Position numbers and translations under genes: made by a program | The notes under the pieces: generated by a model | The model's database searches: none | What the model saw: only the letters and a program-made list of their open reading frames with translations | What the model was told of the DNA's origin: nothing | Shown: in pieces, positions 18,816 through 26,005 of the stretch | How the letters are laid out: each line of letters begins with the position of its first letter | Numbering within the stretch: position 1 is the stretch's first letter | Assembly (NCBI GenBank): GCA_947371645.1 | Contig: CANBQJ010000010.1 | Span: forward strand, 1-36,558 | Reading direction: 5' to 3' | Source: Burkholderiales bacterium | Lineage (GTDB): Bacteria; Pseudomonadota; Gammaproteobacteria; Burkholderiales; Burkholderiaceae | Length of the DNA stretch: 36,558 bases

Positions 18816-19035
18816 CTTGTGTTTCTCTGTTGAAGGGAACGTCTGCGATCTTAGGTCCGCAGCTGCATGGCCCTTTTCAAACAGCGCCTCTGGCTTTCTG
18901 TTATCAGCAAGGCGGTGACCCAGGGTGAAGGCCCCTGGCCTTTCTCAAGCAAATGTTCCACAAGATGCATGTGCGATCAACGCATGATCAGCAAAGCAGG
19001 CGCAACTCTGATAACTTCGCGCCTCAACCTGCATT

Positions 19036-19051
19036 GAGGAGACCTTGTTTG
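19036..19051 (+). promoter_or_regulatory. Ribosome binding site fixing a TTG start for gshA
   Basis: GAGGAG at 19036-19041 lies 7 bases before TTG 19049-19051. The upstream in-frame ATGs at 18953 and 18965 lack a ribosome site and would add residues with no family similarity. Confidence 0.6.
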
Positions 19052-20566
19052 ACGCGCCTGACCGACCGCCTGAGCACACTGCCCGCTGCGCGCCTGCAGG
19101 GCATCCGCCGTGGCATCGAAAAGGAAAGCCTGCGCGCCACACCTCCAGGTCGATTGGCCCTGACGCCTCACCCGGTCGCCTTGGGTTCGGCCCTCACCAA
19201 CCCCCACATCACGACCGATTTCAGCGAATCACAGGTGGAGCTGGTCACGGCCGCGCACGCCAGCGCGCAAGCCAGCCTGGACGAGCTGACGGCCATCCAC
19301 CAGTTCGTGTACCGCGCCATCGGCGACGAGCAGCTGTGGGCCAGCAGCATGCCTTGTGACCTGCCCACCGACGCCGACATCCCCATCGGGCGCTACGGCA
19401 GCTCCAATGTGGGCCAGGCCAAGAGCGTCTACCGGATGGGGCTGGCGCACCGCTATGGCCGTCGCATGCAGACCATCTCGGGCATCCACTACAACTGGTC
19501 GCTGCCCGGCTTGTCCAACGACGAGCACTTCGGCCTGATCCGCAACTTCAGGCGGCACTCCTTCCTGCTCCTGCTCTTGTTTGGCGCGTCGCCTGCCGTC
19601 GGCACCGATTTCGTCCGGGGCCAGGCCCATGGCCTGCAGCCCCTGGGCGAGCGCACGCTCTACCTGCCCCATGCCACCTCCTTGCGCATGGGCCGTTTGG
19701 GCTACCAGAGTGACGCGCAGAGCGCGCTGGCGGTCAGCTACAACGGCCTGAAGGGCTATGCCACCTCGCTGCAAGACGCCTTGACGCACCCCTACCCGGC
19801 CTACGAGGCTCTGGGCCTGCGAGACGAGCAGGGCCGCTACAAGCAGCTGTCGACCTCGCTGCTGCAGATCGAAAACGAGTTCTACAGCACCATCCGGCCC
19901 AAGCGCGTGATCCAGACCGGTGAGCGGCCGCTGCACGCCCTGCGGGAGCGGGGCGTGGAGTACGTCGAGGTTCGCTGCATGGACCTCAACCCCTTCCTGC
20001 CCGTGGGCATCGATGTCCAGACGGCGCGCTTCCTCGACGTCTTCCTGCTGCACTGCCTCTTGTCCGACAGCCCCCTGGACACGCCGACCGAGATCGCGGC
20101 ACTGGCGCGCAACCAGCAGCTCGTTGCCACGCGCGGTCGTGAACCTGGCCTGTGCCTGGAACGTGGGGCGCAACAGGTCTTGCTGATGGACTGGGCCAAA
20201 GAGCTGGTTCAGGCCTGCGCGCCGATCGCCGAGGCGCTGGACAAGGCGCTGGGCGGCGATGGCCACCAGCTGGCCTGGCAGGCCGCCGCCGAAGCGCTGG
20301 ATGCGCCTGCCACGCTGCCATCGGCACGGGTGGTGGCCGCCATGCTGCAAGACCCTGCTCAAGGGCATCTGGGCTTTGCCCAGGCACAGTCGGCACTGAA
20401 CCGCGCCACCTTGATGGCGGCAGACCTGCCCGCGCACAGCCTGGCCGGTTTCACGCAGCAGGCGGACGAATCGCTGCAGGCCCAAAGGGCCCTTGAGGCG
20501 GCCGACACGGCTTCATTCGAGGATTTCCGCTTGGACTACATGGCGGCGTGGCACCTGGTGGTGTGA
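19049..20566 (+). CDS. gshA: Glutamate-cysteine ligase (proteobacterial type)
   Basis: A 505-residue cytoplasmic enzyme that joins glutamate and cysteine with ATP, the first step of glutathione synthesis. Family landmarks: GIRRGIEKESLRATPPGRLALT near the N-terminus, ITTDFSESQVELVT, YGSSNVGQAKSVYRMGLAHRYGRRMQTISGIHYN (cysteine/glutamate-binding region) and EYVEVRCMDLNPFLPVGI. Length fits the gamma/beta-proteobacterial GshA (~515). The likely start is TTG 19049, giving MTRLTDRL; the rare codon could keep expression low. The gene is monocistronic, convergent with the kinase-like gene (21-base gap). Confidence 0.92.
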   Translation: MTRLTDRLSTLPAARLQGIRRGIEKESLRATPPGRLALTPHPVALGSALTNPHITTDFSESQVELVTAAHASAQASLDELTAIHQFVYRAIGDEQLWASSMPCDLPTDADIPIGRYGSSNVGQAKSVYRMGLAHRYGRRMQTISGIHYNWSLPGLSNDEHFGLIRNFRRHSFLLLLLFGASPAVGTDFVRGQAHGLQPLGERTLYLPHATSLRMGRLGYQSDAQSALAVSYNGLKGYATSLQDALTHPYPAYEALGLRDEQGRYKQLSTSLLQIENEFYSTIRPKRVIQTGERPLHALRERGVEYVEVRCMDLNPFLPVGIDVQTARFLDVFLLHCLLSDSPLDTPTEIAALARNQQLVATRGREPGLCLERGAQQVLLMDWAKELVQACAPIAEALDKALGGDGHQLAWQAAAEALDAPATLPSARVVAAMLQDPAQGHLGFAQAQSALNRATLMAADLPAHSLAGFTQQADESLQAQRALEAADTASFEDFRLDYMAAWHLVV

Positions 20567-20587
20567 TCGGTCGGGCTGTGCGCGAGC

Positions 20588-21289
20588 TCAGTCAAGCGCC
20601 ACACCACCGCCTGCCAGCCGCCTGGCCATGTCGGCTTTCCTCGCGATCATCTGCGCGGCCAGCGCGCCGCTGCCGCCATGGTCGCTGATGACCCGGCGGA
20701 CCTGCTCATCGGGGATCTGCGTCACCACGCGGATGGCTCGCACGATGTCGTCTTCGCTCATGTCGCCAAACAGCCTGCGCGCGTGCGGGTTGCCCGGGTC
20801 ATCGCGCAAGACGTCGATCTCGTCCACCCGTGTGCCAAACGCCTTGCCCTTGGGGTCACCCTGAGCGCGAAAAGCCAGCGCGCCTCCCACGTCCAGCGTC
20901 AGCACCTGGCCGTTGACGACGCCCTGGTTGTCGCCGCCAAAGCCGGCCGCGTCCCAGTTGGCCGTCCAGGCGTGCACGCCCAGCCAGCGCTGCGCCTGCC
21001 TGCGCTCGGCCTCGCTGAAGGCACCCACATGCCGCTTGTCGAGGTGGACCAGTTCGGTCGCGACCTCGTTGGGCGCCTTCGTGGCCACATGACGCAAGGT
21101 CGGGGCGCCGGCCAATCGATAGAGCTGCGCCGCCAGGAACTCGTTGCGCGCATGTGCCGGGGTCTCCAGCGTCTTCACGTAGAAACGCCGGCCCGCATCG
21201 TCTTCATAGACGCCTGCCGGGTTGCTGCCCAACTGCCCCCCAAGGCGCTTCAGGGTGCTGGTGTCCAGGGGTGGCAAGCCGGTGGCCAT
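20588..21289 (-). CDS. Putative kinase-like protein paired with phosphatase
   Basis: A 233-residue soluble protein. I do not recognise a named family, but kinase-like landmarks can be seen: a glycine-containing loop GSNPAGVYED at 21-30, Lys39 in FYVKT after it, Glu50 in a following helix (ARNEFLAAQLYRLAG), a catalytic-loop-like NWDAAGFGGDNQG at 111-123 and a metal-site-like LDVGGALAF with Asp133. This order resembles HipA/PI3-4-kinase-type folds; activity is inferred. The start at 21289 follows the phosphatase stop by 14 bases, so the two are probably co-translated. It could instead be an inactive binding protein. Confidence 0.6.
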   Translation of the reverse strand: MATGLPPLDTSTLKRLGGQLGSNPAGVYEDDAGRRFYVKTLETPAHARNEFLAAQLYRLAGAPTLRHVATKAPNEVATELVHLDKRHVGAFSEAERRQAQRWLGVHAWTANWDAAGFGGDNQGVVNGQVLTLDVGGALAFRAQGDPKGKAFGTRVDEIDVLRDDPGNPHARRLFGDMSEDDIVRAIRVVTQIPDEQVRRVISDHGGSGALAAQMIARKADMARRLAGGGVALD

Positions 21290-21303
21290 GCGGTGCGCCA
21301 CCC

Positions 21304-21861
21304 TCAGGGCAAGGCCACGGTGCGGCGCACCACGTCCAGCTGCGAGGGGGTCTCGATCGCACCTTTGCGCGCGCGGCGCACCATGCGGATGGCTTCTTGC
21401 GGCTCCAGGCCCAGCTCGGCCAGCAGGCGCGCGGCCATCATGCCCGCCCGGCCCAGCCCGCCCTTGCAGTGCACCAGCACATCGCCTCCGCTGCGCAAGA
21501 GAGCTCGCACCGCCTGCCCTTGCACCGCCCACTGCCGCTCGAAGGCCTCGTTGGGCACGGAGAAATCGGCAATGGGCAGGTGTTGCCAGGCCATGCCGCG
21601 CGCCTGGACATCGCGACCCAGGTGGGGCACCTGCAATGCCACGAGTTCGGCTGGCTCCACCAGCGTGAGCACCACTTGTGCACCCCAGGCGGCGATGGCG
21701 TCCAGATCTGCCGCGAGGTCACGCGCCCAGACACCGGTGGCTGCGCCCCGGTCGTGTTTGCCCGGGCAGAAGGTGATGCCGATGCGGCCGTGCGATGGGC
21801 TTGCACGCACCTCGGCAATCTGGAGGGGATGGGTGTGGCTGGTGCGGGCCGGCAAGGTCAT
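21304..21861 (-). CDS. Dual-specificity / tyrosine-type protein phosphatase
   Basis: A 185-residue cysteine phosphatase. The P-loop HCKGGLGRAG lies at residues 131-140 with nucleophile Cys132 and Arg138, and the general acid is probably Asp99 in PIADFSVP. The pattern, including the N-terminal ITFCPGKHDRGA segment and length, resembles the CDKN3-like dual-specificity phosphatases found in proteobacteria. It is cytoplasmic. It is the first gene of a two-gene unit with the kinase-like protein; the pair may set and remove the same phosphorylation, which is inferred from position only. Confidence 0.82.
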   Translation of the reverse strand: MTLPARTSHTHPLQIAEVRASPSHGRIGITFCPGKHDRGAATGVWARDLAADLDAIAAWGAQVVLTLVEPAELVALQVPHLGRDVQARGMAWQHLPIADFSVPNEAFERQWAVQGQAVRALLRSGGDVLVHCKGGLGRAGMMAARLLAELGLEPQEAIRMVRRARKGAIETPSQLDVVRRTVALP

Positions 21862-21999
21862 CGGCGTGTCTCTTGGCTTGTCGACACCATGGTAGCGCCC
21901 ACGGCCTCAAGGCCCTGTTGGCCCTGTTGAATGAGCGCACCAGTCGGGCATGCCGCAGCGCGCCTGCACAGTGGGCGCAAGGCAGGTCCAATCCTGCGC

Positions 22000-22368
22000 A
22001 TGGTCCACCCACAGCCCGCCTACCTTCACCCCGATGCCGACGCCTACTTGCGCATGTTCGAGCGCTGGCACGCCATGCTGCGCGAAGACGTCGGGCCCGA
22101 TGACGGCCGCGACTTCGGTGACGTCTACAAGGGCACCGACGACGAGCGCTACCGCCTGCTGTTCGAGCAGGTCTGCCACCTGCTGACCCTGGCCTCGCCC
22201 TTCAACCTGGCCATGCCGCAGGAGTTCCGCCGCACGGCACAGCAGTGGTTGCGCGGCGACGCCGCCACCCTCAGCCACATGGGCGATGTGCAGAACCGGC
22301 ACTTCATGCTCAGCGACCTCTACGACTACGTGCACCTGAGCAAGAACATGGGCGTGGTCTGGCGCTGA
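22000..22368 (+). CDS. Hypothetical protein, 122 residues
   Basis: A small, soluble, mostly helical protein rich in Asp, Arg, His and aromatic residues (HPDADAYLRMFERWHAML, DDERYRLLFEQVCHLLTL, YDYVHLSKNMGVVW). No signal peptide or known motif is seen. I chose ATG 22000, where the conserved-looking sequence starts; an upstream in-frame ATG at 21931 would add 23 residues of low-quality sequence, and neither has a strong ribosome site. It is divergent from the phosphatase gene and 114 bases upstream of oleate hydratase, so it may share that gene's transcript. Confidence 0.6.
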   Translation: MVHPQPAYLHPDADAYLRMFERWHAMLREDVGPDDGRDFGDVYKGTDDERYRLLFEQVCHLLTLASPFNLAMPQEFRRTAQQWLRGDAATLSHMGDVQNRHFMLSDLYDYVHLSKNMGVVWR

Positions 22369-22392
22369 GGGCTGCGGGCTGCGGGCTGCGGG
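22369..22392 (+). repeat. Three tandem GGGCTGC units
   Basis: GGGCTGC is repeated three times followed by GGG, directly after the stop codon of the 122-residue gene. As a 7-base repeat outside coding sequence it could vary in copy number and change spacing to the palindrome at 22430. Confidence 0.6.
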
Positions 22393-22429
22393 CCAATCAA
22401 CGCCCCTTGTCCAGGATCAAGACCAAGCA

Positions 22430-22445
22430 CTAGGGAAATCCCTAG
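22430..22445. promoter_or_regulatory. Palindrome CTAGGGA-AA-TCCCTAG upstream of oleate hydratase
   Basis: Perfect 7-base arms at 22430-22436 and 22439-22445, centred ~45 bases before the oleate hydratase start. The tetramer CTAG is rare in such genomes and I see few others here, so two copies in a palindrome suggest a protein-binding site. The factor is unknown. Confidence 0.5.
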
Positions 22446-22482
22446 GATGCCGACTCCCATCGACATCCTTGCAGGAGCCCGC

Positions 22483-24120
22483 ATGCCCTTCCCCACGCCC
22501 GCCAAGCCCACCGACCCCACCTTGCTGACCCGCAACCAGCACAAGCACCTGTGGATCGTGGGCGGGGGCATCGCCGGCATGGCCGCGGCGGCCTTCGCCA
22601 TCCGCGATGCCGGCGTGCCGGGCCACCAGGTCCACATCCTGGAAGAGCTGGGCCTGCCCGGCGGCTCGCTGGATGGCGGCCATGCGCCCGGCGGCGCCCA
22701 GGCCTGGGTGACACGCGGCGGCCGCATGCTCACGGACGAGACCTACCTCTGCACCTGGGACCTGTTCAACACCATCCCCTCGCTGGAAGACCCTCACACC
22801 AGCGTTCGCCAGGAGTGCATCGCCTTCAACCGCAGCATCCCCACGCTGGCGCAGGCGCGCCTGATCGACGCCCAGCACCGCGTCATCGACGCCAGCCAGT
22901 ACGGCTTCAGCACGGGCGACCGCATCGAGCTGCTGCGCCTGCTGGCGCTCAACGACAAGATGCTGGGCACGCGCCGCATCGACGAGATGTTTGGCGAGCA
23001 CTTCTTCAACACCAACTTCTGGCGCATGTGGCGCACCACCTTCGCCTTCCAGAAGTGGCACAGCGCGGCCGAGTTGCGCCGCTACTTCCTGCGCTTCGTG
23101 CAGGAGTTCAGCCGCATCCACACCCTGGCGGGCGTGCGCCGCACCAAGTACAACCAGTACGACTCGATGAGCGTGCCGCTGCAGCGCTGGCTGCTGGCCC
23201 AGGGCGTGGACGTGCGCTTTGCCACGCGCGTGACCGACGTCGACTTCGGCACCGAAGCCGATGGCCAGAGGCGTGCCACCGCGCTGCACACCGAGTCTGC
23301 AACGGGAGCAGCGCGCATCGACCTGGGTGAAGACGACCTGGCCTTCATCACCCTGGGCTCCATCACCGCCGATGCGCGCTATGGCGGCAACGACACCGTG
23401 GCCCCGCTGGTGCGAGACCGCGTCGACCATGGCTGGAGCCTGTGGGAAAGGATCGCCGACAAGGCCCCGGACTTTGGCCGCCCCATCACCTTCTGCGGCA
23501 ACGTGGACGAGCACAAGTGGGAGTCCTTCACGCTGACCCTGCACGACGACGTGCTGCTCCAGCGCATCGAGGCCTTCAGCGGCAACCAGCCCGGCACCGG
23601 CGCGCTGATGACCTTCTACGAATCAGGCTGGCACCTGTCCATCGTCGTGCCGGCGCAGCCCCACTTTGCCGACCTGCCCGCCAACACCTACACGCTGTGG
23701 GGCTACGGCTTTCAGGTGGACCACGAAGGCGACCTCATCAAGAAGCGCATGGGGGATGCGACCGGCAAGGAGATCCTGGCCGAACTGATCCACCACCTGG
23801 GCTTTGACGACATCGCCGACCACGTCATGGCCACCACCGATGTGACCACCGTGATGCTGCCCTATGCGTCGGCGCTGTTTGCCTGCCGCGCGCCGGAAGA
23901 CCGGCCCCACGTGGTGCCTGAGGGTTCGGCCAACTTCGCCTTCCTGGGCCAGTTCACCGAGCTGCCTGAAGACGTGGTCTTCACGGTGGAGTATTCGGTG
24001 CGCGGTGCCATGGTGGCGGTGTACGAACTGCTGGGTGTGACACGGCCCGTGCCCGCCATCTATCACGGCATGCTGGACCCGAAGGTGGGGCTGCAGTCGC
24101 TGGAGGCGGCGTTCAGGTGA
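22483..24120 (+). CDS. ohyA: Oleate hydratase (FAD-dependent)
   Basis: A 545-residue enzyme of the former myosin-cross-reactive-antigen family, which adds water to the cis-9 double bond of oleate to give 10-hydroxystearate. The FAD-binding GGGIAGMAAA lies at residues 27-36, followed by ILEELGLPGGSLDG, which carries the family's FAD-contacting segment, and later NQYDSMSVPLQRWL and GNVDEHKWESFTLT. Length matches (540-590). I chose ATG 22483, with AGGAG 5 bases upstream; ATG 22447 in the same frame has no ribosome site of its own. A palindrome lies just upstream. Its 3' end overlaps the convergent carboxymuconolactone-family gene by 8 bases. Confidence 0.92.
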   Translation: MPFPTPAKPTDPTLLTRNQHKHLWIVGGGIAGMAAAAFAIRDAGVPGHQVHILEELGLPGGSLDGGHAPGGAQAWVTRGGRMLTDETYLCTWDLFNTIPSLEDPHTSVRQECIAFNRSIPTLAQARLIDAQHRVIDASQYGFSTGDRIELLRLLALNDKMLGTRRIDEMFGEHFFNTNFWRMWRTTFAFQKWHSAAELRRYFLRFVQEFSRIHTLAGVRRTKYNQYDSMSVPLQRWLLAQGVDVRFATRVTDVDFGTEADGQRRATALHTESATGAARIDLGEDDLAFITLGSITADARYGGNDTVAPLVRDRVDHGWSLWERIADKAPDFGRPITFCGNVDEHKWESFTLTLHDDVLLQRIEAFSGNQPGTGALMTFYESGWHLSIVVPAQPHFADLPANTYTLWGYGFQVDHEGDLIKKRMGDATGKEILAELIHHLGFDDIADHVMATTDVTTVMLPYASALFACRAPEDRPHVVPEGSANFAFLGQFTELPEDVVFTVEYSVRGAMVAVYELLGVTRPVPAIYHGMLDPKVGLQSLEAAFR

Positions 24121-24532
24121 GCCCTCGTTCGGGCAGGCCTTGCGCTTCTGAATCGGCGGTGGCGAACACCTCTCGCGCAGCAGCCAGCCCGTTGAGCGCC
24201 GCCGGAAAGCCGGCGTAGACCGCCATCTGCATGATGACCTCGACGATCTCCTGCCGCGTGAGGCCCACGTTCATCGCGGCGCGCAGGTGCACCTTGAGCT
24301 GCGGCGTGGCGTTGCCCATGGCCGTGAGCGCCGCCACCACGGCGATCTCCCGGCTGCGCAGGTCCAGGCCCGGCCGGCAGTAGATGTCCCCGAACGGAAA
24401 CTCGATCAGGTAGCGCGCAAAGTCGGGGGCGATGTCGGCCAGGCTGGCCACCACCCGCTCACCTGCCTCGCCATCGATCTCGCGCAGCTTGTCGAGCCCG
24501 CGCCTGTAGCGCTCAGTCGTGTCCACGGTCAT
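24113..24532 (-). CDS. Carboxymuconolactone decarboxylase family protein
   Basis: A 139-residue protein of the CMD/AhpD superfamily. The conserved stretch DLRSREIAVVAALTAMGN, LKVHLRAAMNVGLTRQEIVEVIMQMAVYAGFPAALNGL is clear. The AhpD-type CxxC pair is absent, so it is closer to the gamma-carboxymuconolactone decarboxylase branch than to the alkylhydroperoxidase branch; the substrate is not evident. Its start lies 20 bases inside the MerR gene, so the two are translationally coupled and probably controlled by that regulator. Confidence 0.85.
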   Translation of the reverse strand: MTVDTTERYRRGLDKLREIDGEAGERVVASLADIAPDFARYLIEFPFGDIYCRPGLDLRSREIAVVAALTAMGNATPQLKVHLRAAMNVGLTRQEIVEVIMQMAVYAGFPAALNGLAAAREVFATADSEAQGLPERGLT

Positions 24533-24902
24533 GTCGGTTCCTTTCAAGGCTTTGGTAGTGCGCGATCTTGGTTTCCAGCACCTGGGCCGCGCGCTGCATG
24601 GTCTGGACTGACGACTGCACCTGCTCGAGGTGCTGCGCCAGCAAGGCCCGCCGCTGGGGCACCGTGGCATCGCCCTGGCTGCGCAAACGCGCGAACACCT
24701 GCATCTGCCCGATGGGCATGTGGGTGTCACGCAGGCGCAGCAGGAAGCCGATCCAGTCGAGGTCGGCGGCCGCGTAGCGACGCTGCCCGCCCGGTGCCCT
24801 GCCCACGGGCAAGATCAGCCCCGCACGCTCGTAGTAACGCAGCGTGTGGGCAGTCAGGCCGGTGCGTTCGGCCACTTCCGCGATGCTCAGAAAACCATCC
24901 AT
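24513..24902 (-). CDS. MerR-family transcriptional regulator
   Basis: A 129-residue MerR-type activator/repressor: N-terminal winged helix LSIAEVAERTGLTAHTLRYYERAGLI (residues ~5-30), then PGGQRRYAAADLDWIGFLLRLRDTHMPIGQM, and a C-terminal dimerisation coiled coil (HLEQVQSSVQTMQRAAQVLETKI). There is no Cys-rich metal site, so a small-molecule or redox effector is more likely than a metal. I chose Met at 24902. A promoter with the 19-base spacer typical of MerR control lies immediately upstream, so it probably autoregulates and also drives the downstream carboxymuconolactone-family gene. Confidence 0.9.
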   Translation of the reverse strand: MDGFLSIAEVAERTGLTAHTLRYYERAGLILPVGRAPGGQRRYAAADLDWIGFLLRLRDTHMPIGQMQVFARLRSQGDATVPQRRALLAQHLEQVQSSVQTMQRAAQVLETKIAHYQSLERNRHDRGHD

Positions 24903-24909
24903 GGCATGG

Positions 24910-24940
24910 ATCCTAGAAGTTGAAGTGCACTCGAAGTCAA
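24910..24940 (-). promoter_or_regulatory. MerR-type promoter with 19-base spacer
   Basis: Read on the minus strand: -35 TTGACT (24935-24940), 19-base spacer containing the palindrome AGTGCACT, -10 TAGGAT (24910-24915). MerR regulators act by untwisting such over-long spacers. Transcription would start at about 24903, almost on the start codon at 24902, giving a near-leaderless mRNA. Confidence 0.65.
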
Positions 24941-24962
24941 GCGGCATCGCTGGACCGGTGCT

Positions 24963-25907
24963 TCAGGCCTGGTCGGCCCCCAGCTGCGCCACCAGAAAGT
25001 CGACCATGGCCCGCAGCTTGGGCGGCACCACGCGCTGCGGCTGCCACAAGGCCCAGGCCGTGGCCCCGAAGACCGGTTGGGGCGTCCACTGCGGGAAGAC
25101 CACGCGCAACTGCCTAGAGGCCAGGTCACTGTCCACCGCAAAGCGGGGCAACAGGCCCAGGCCCATGTCGGCCAGCAGCAGGTCCCTCACCACATCGCTG
25201 CTGTTGACGATGACCGGCCCGGCCACCGGCACCGCACAGGCCTGCCGGCCCGCGCCCGGGCCCGGGCCATGGAAGCGCCAGGTGGCGGGCTGTCCAGGCT
25301 GGCTGACGCCAAAGGGCAGACAGGGCAGACTTCGCAATTGATCGGGGTGAGACAGCTTCTTGCCGCGCAAAAATCGGGGTGATGCGCACAGCACGAAATC
25401 GAAGCGGTGCACCGGCCGCCCGGCGAGCTGGCCCGGGGGGGCGTCGGTCAGGCGGATGGCCAGGTCCAAGCCCTCTTCCCACAGGTCCACATGGCGGTTG
25501 ACGAGCAAGAGCTCCAGCTCGATGTCCGGGTACTGCCGATGGAAGGCAGGCAAGAGCGGCCCCAGCACGTGCTTGCCATAGGTCACCGAGGCCGTCACCT
25601 TCAAGCGCCCTGCAGGACGGCGGGCCAGTGCCGACGCAGAGGCTGAAGCGTCGCCCACTGCGCGCACCATGCTGGCCGCATGCTCGTAGAGCAGCTGCCC
25701 CGCTTCGGTCACCGCCATGCGGCGCGTGGTGCGGTGCAAGAGCGTGAGGCCCATGCCCTGCTCCAGGCGCTGGATCTGTTTGGTCACGGCAGATTTGCCC
25801 AGGCCCAGGGCGCCCGCGGCGGCAGTGAAGGTGCCCATGTCGACCACCTTCACGAAGACCAGCAGATCGGCCATGCGCTGGCTTTGCGCCAGGTAGGAGT
25901 TGTCCAT
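24963..25907 (-). CDS. LysR-family transcriptional regulator
   Basis: A 314-residue LysR-type regulator: N-terminal HTH (MADLLVFVKVVDMGTFTAAAGALGLGKSAVTKQIQRLE ... LLHRTTRRMAVTEAGQLLYEH, ~residues 12-75), then the effector-binding domain (GRLKVTASVTYGKHVLGPLLPAFHRQYPDIELELLL...). It belongs to the common subgroup with aromatic or small-acid effectors, but the ligand is unknown. ATG 25907 is supported by GGAGG. It is divergent from the tautomerase-isochorismatase fusion gene, the most likely target. Its ribosome site lies within a short hairpin. Confidence 0.88.
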   Translation of the reverse strand: MDNSYLAQSQRMADLLVFVKVVDMGTFTAAAGALGLGKSAVTKQIQRLEQGMGLTLLHRTTRRMAVTEAGQLLYEHAASMVRAVGDASASASALARRPAGRLKVTASVTYGKHVLGPLLPAFHRQYPDIELELLLVNRHVDLWEEGLDLAIRLTDAPPGQLAGRPVHRFDFVLCASPRFLRGKKLSHPDQLRSLPCLPFGVSQPGQPATWRFHGPGPGAGRQACAVPVAGPVIVNSSDVVRDLLLADMGLGLLPRFAVDSDLASRQLRVVFPQWTPQPVFGATAWALWQPQRVVPPKLRAMVDFLVAQLGADQA

Positions 25908-25908
25908 T

Positions 25909-25925
25909 GTTTCCTCCAGGGAAAC
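25909..25925 (-). promoter_or_regulatory. Hairpin overlapping the LysR ribosome binding site
   Basis: On the minus strand GTTTCC (25925-25920) pairs with GGAAAC (25914-25909) around a 5-base loop, ending one base before the ATG and including part of the GGAGG site. Folding would partly hide the site. Alternatively the DNA palindrome is an operator. Confidence 0.45.
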
Positions 25926-26005
25926 TGAATTGTGCACTGCAGGCTCATTGTTTTCATGCACCTCCAAGGCCAGGATGTCGACATCAACCCCCACCGGAAA
26001 CCGAC

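Noticed and set aside
24113..24532. AhpD-type peroxidase reading of the carboxymuconolactone-family gene
   Set aside because: The CxxC pair needed for AhpD chemistry is absent.
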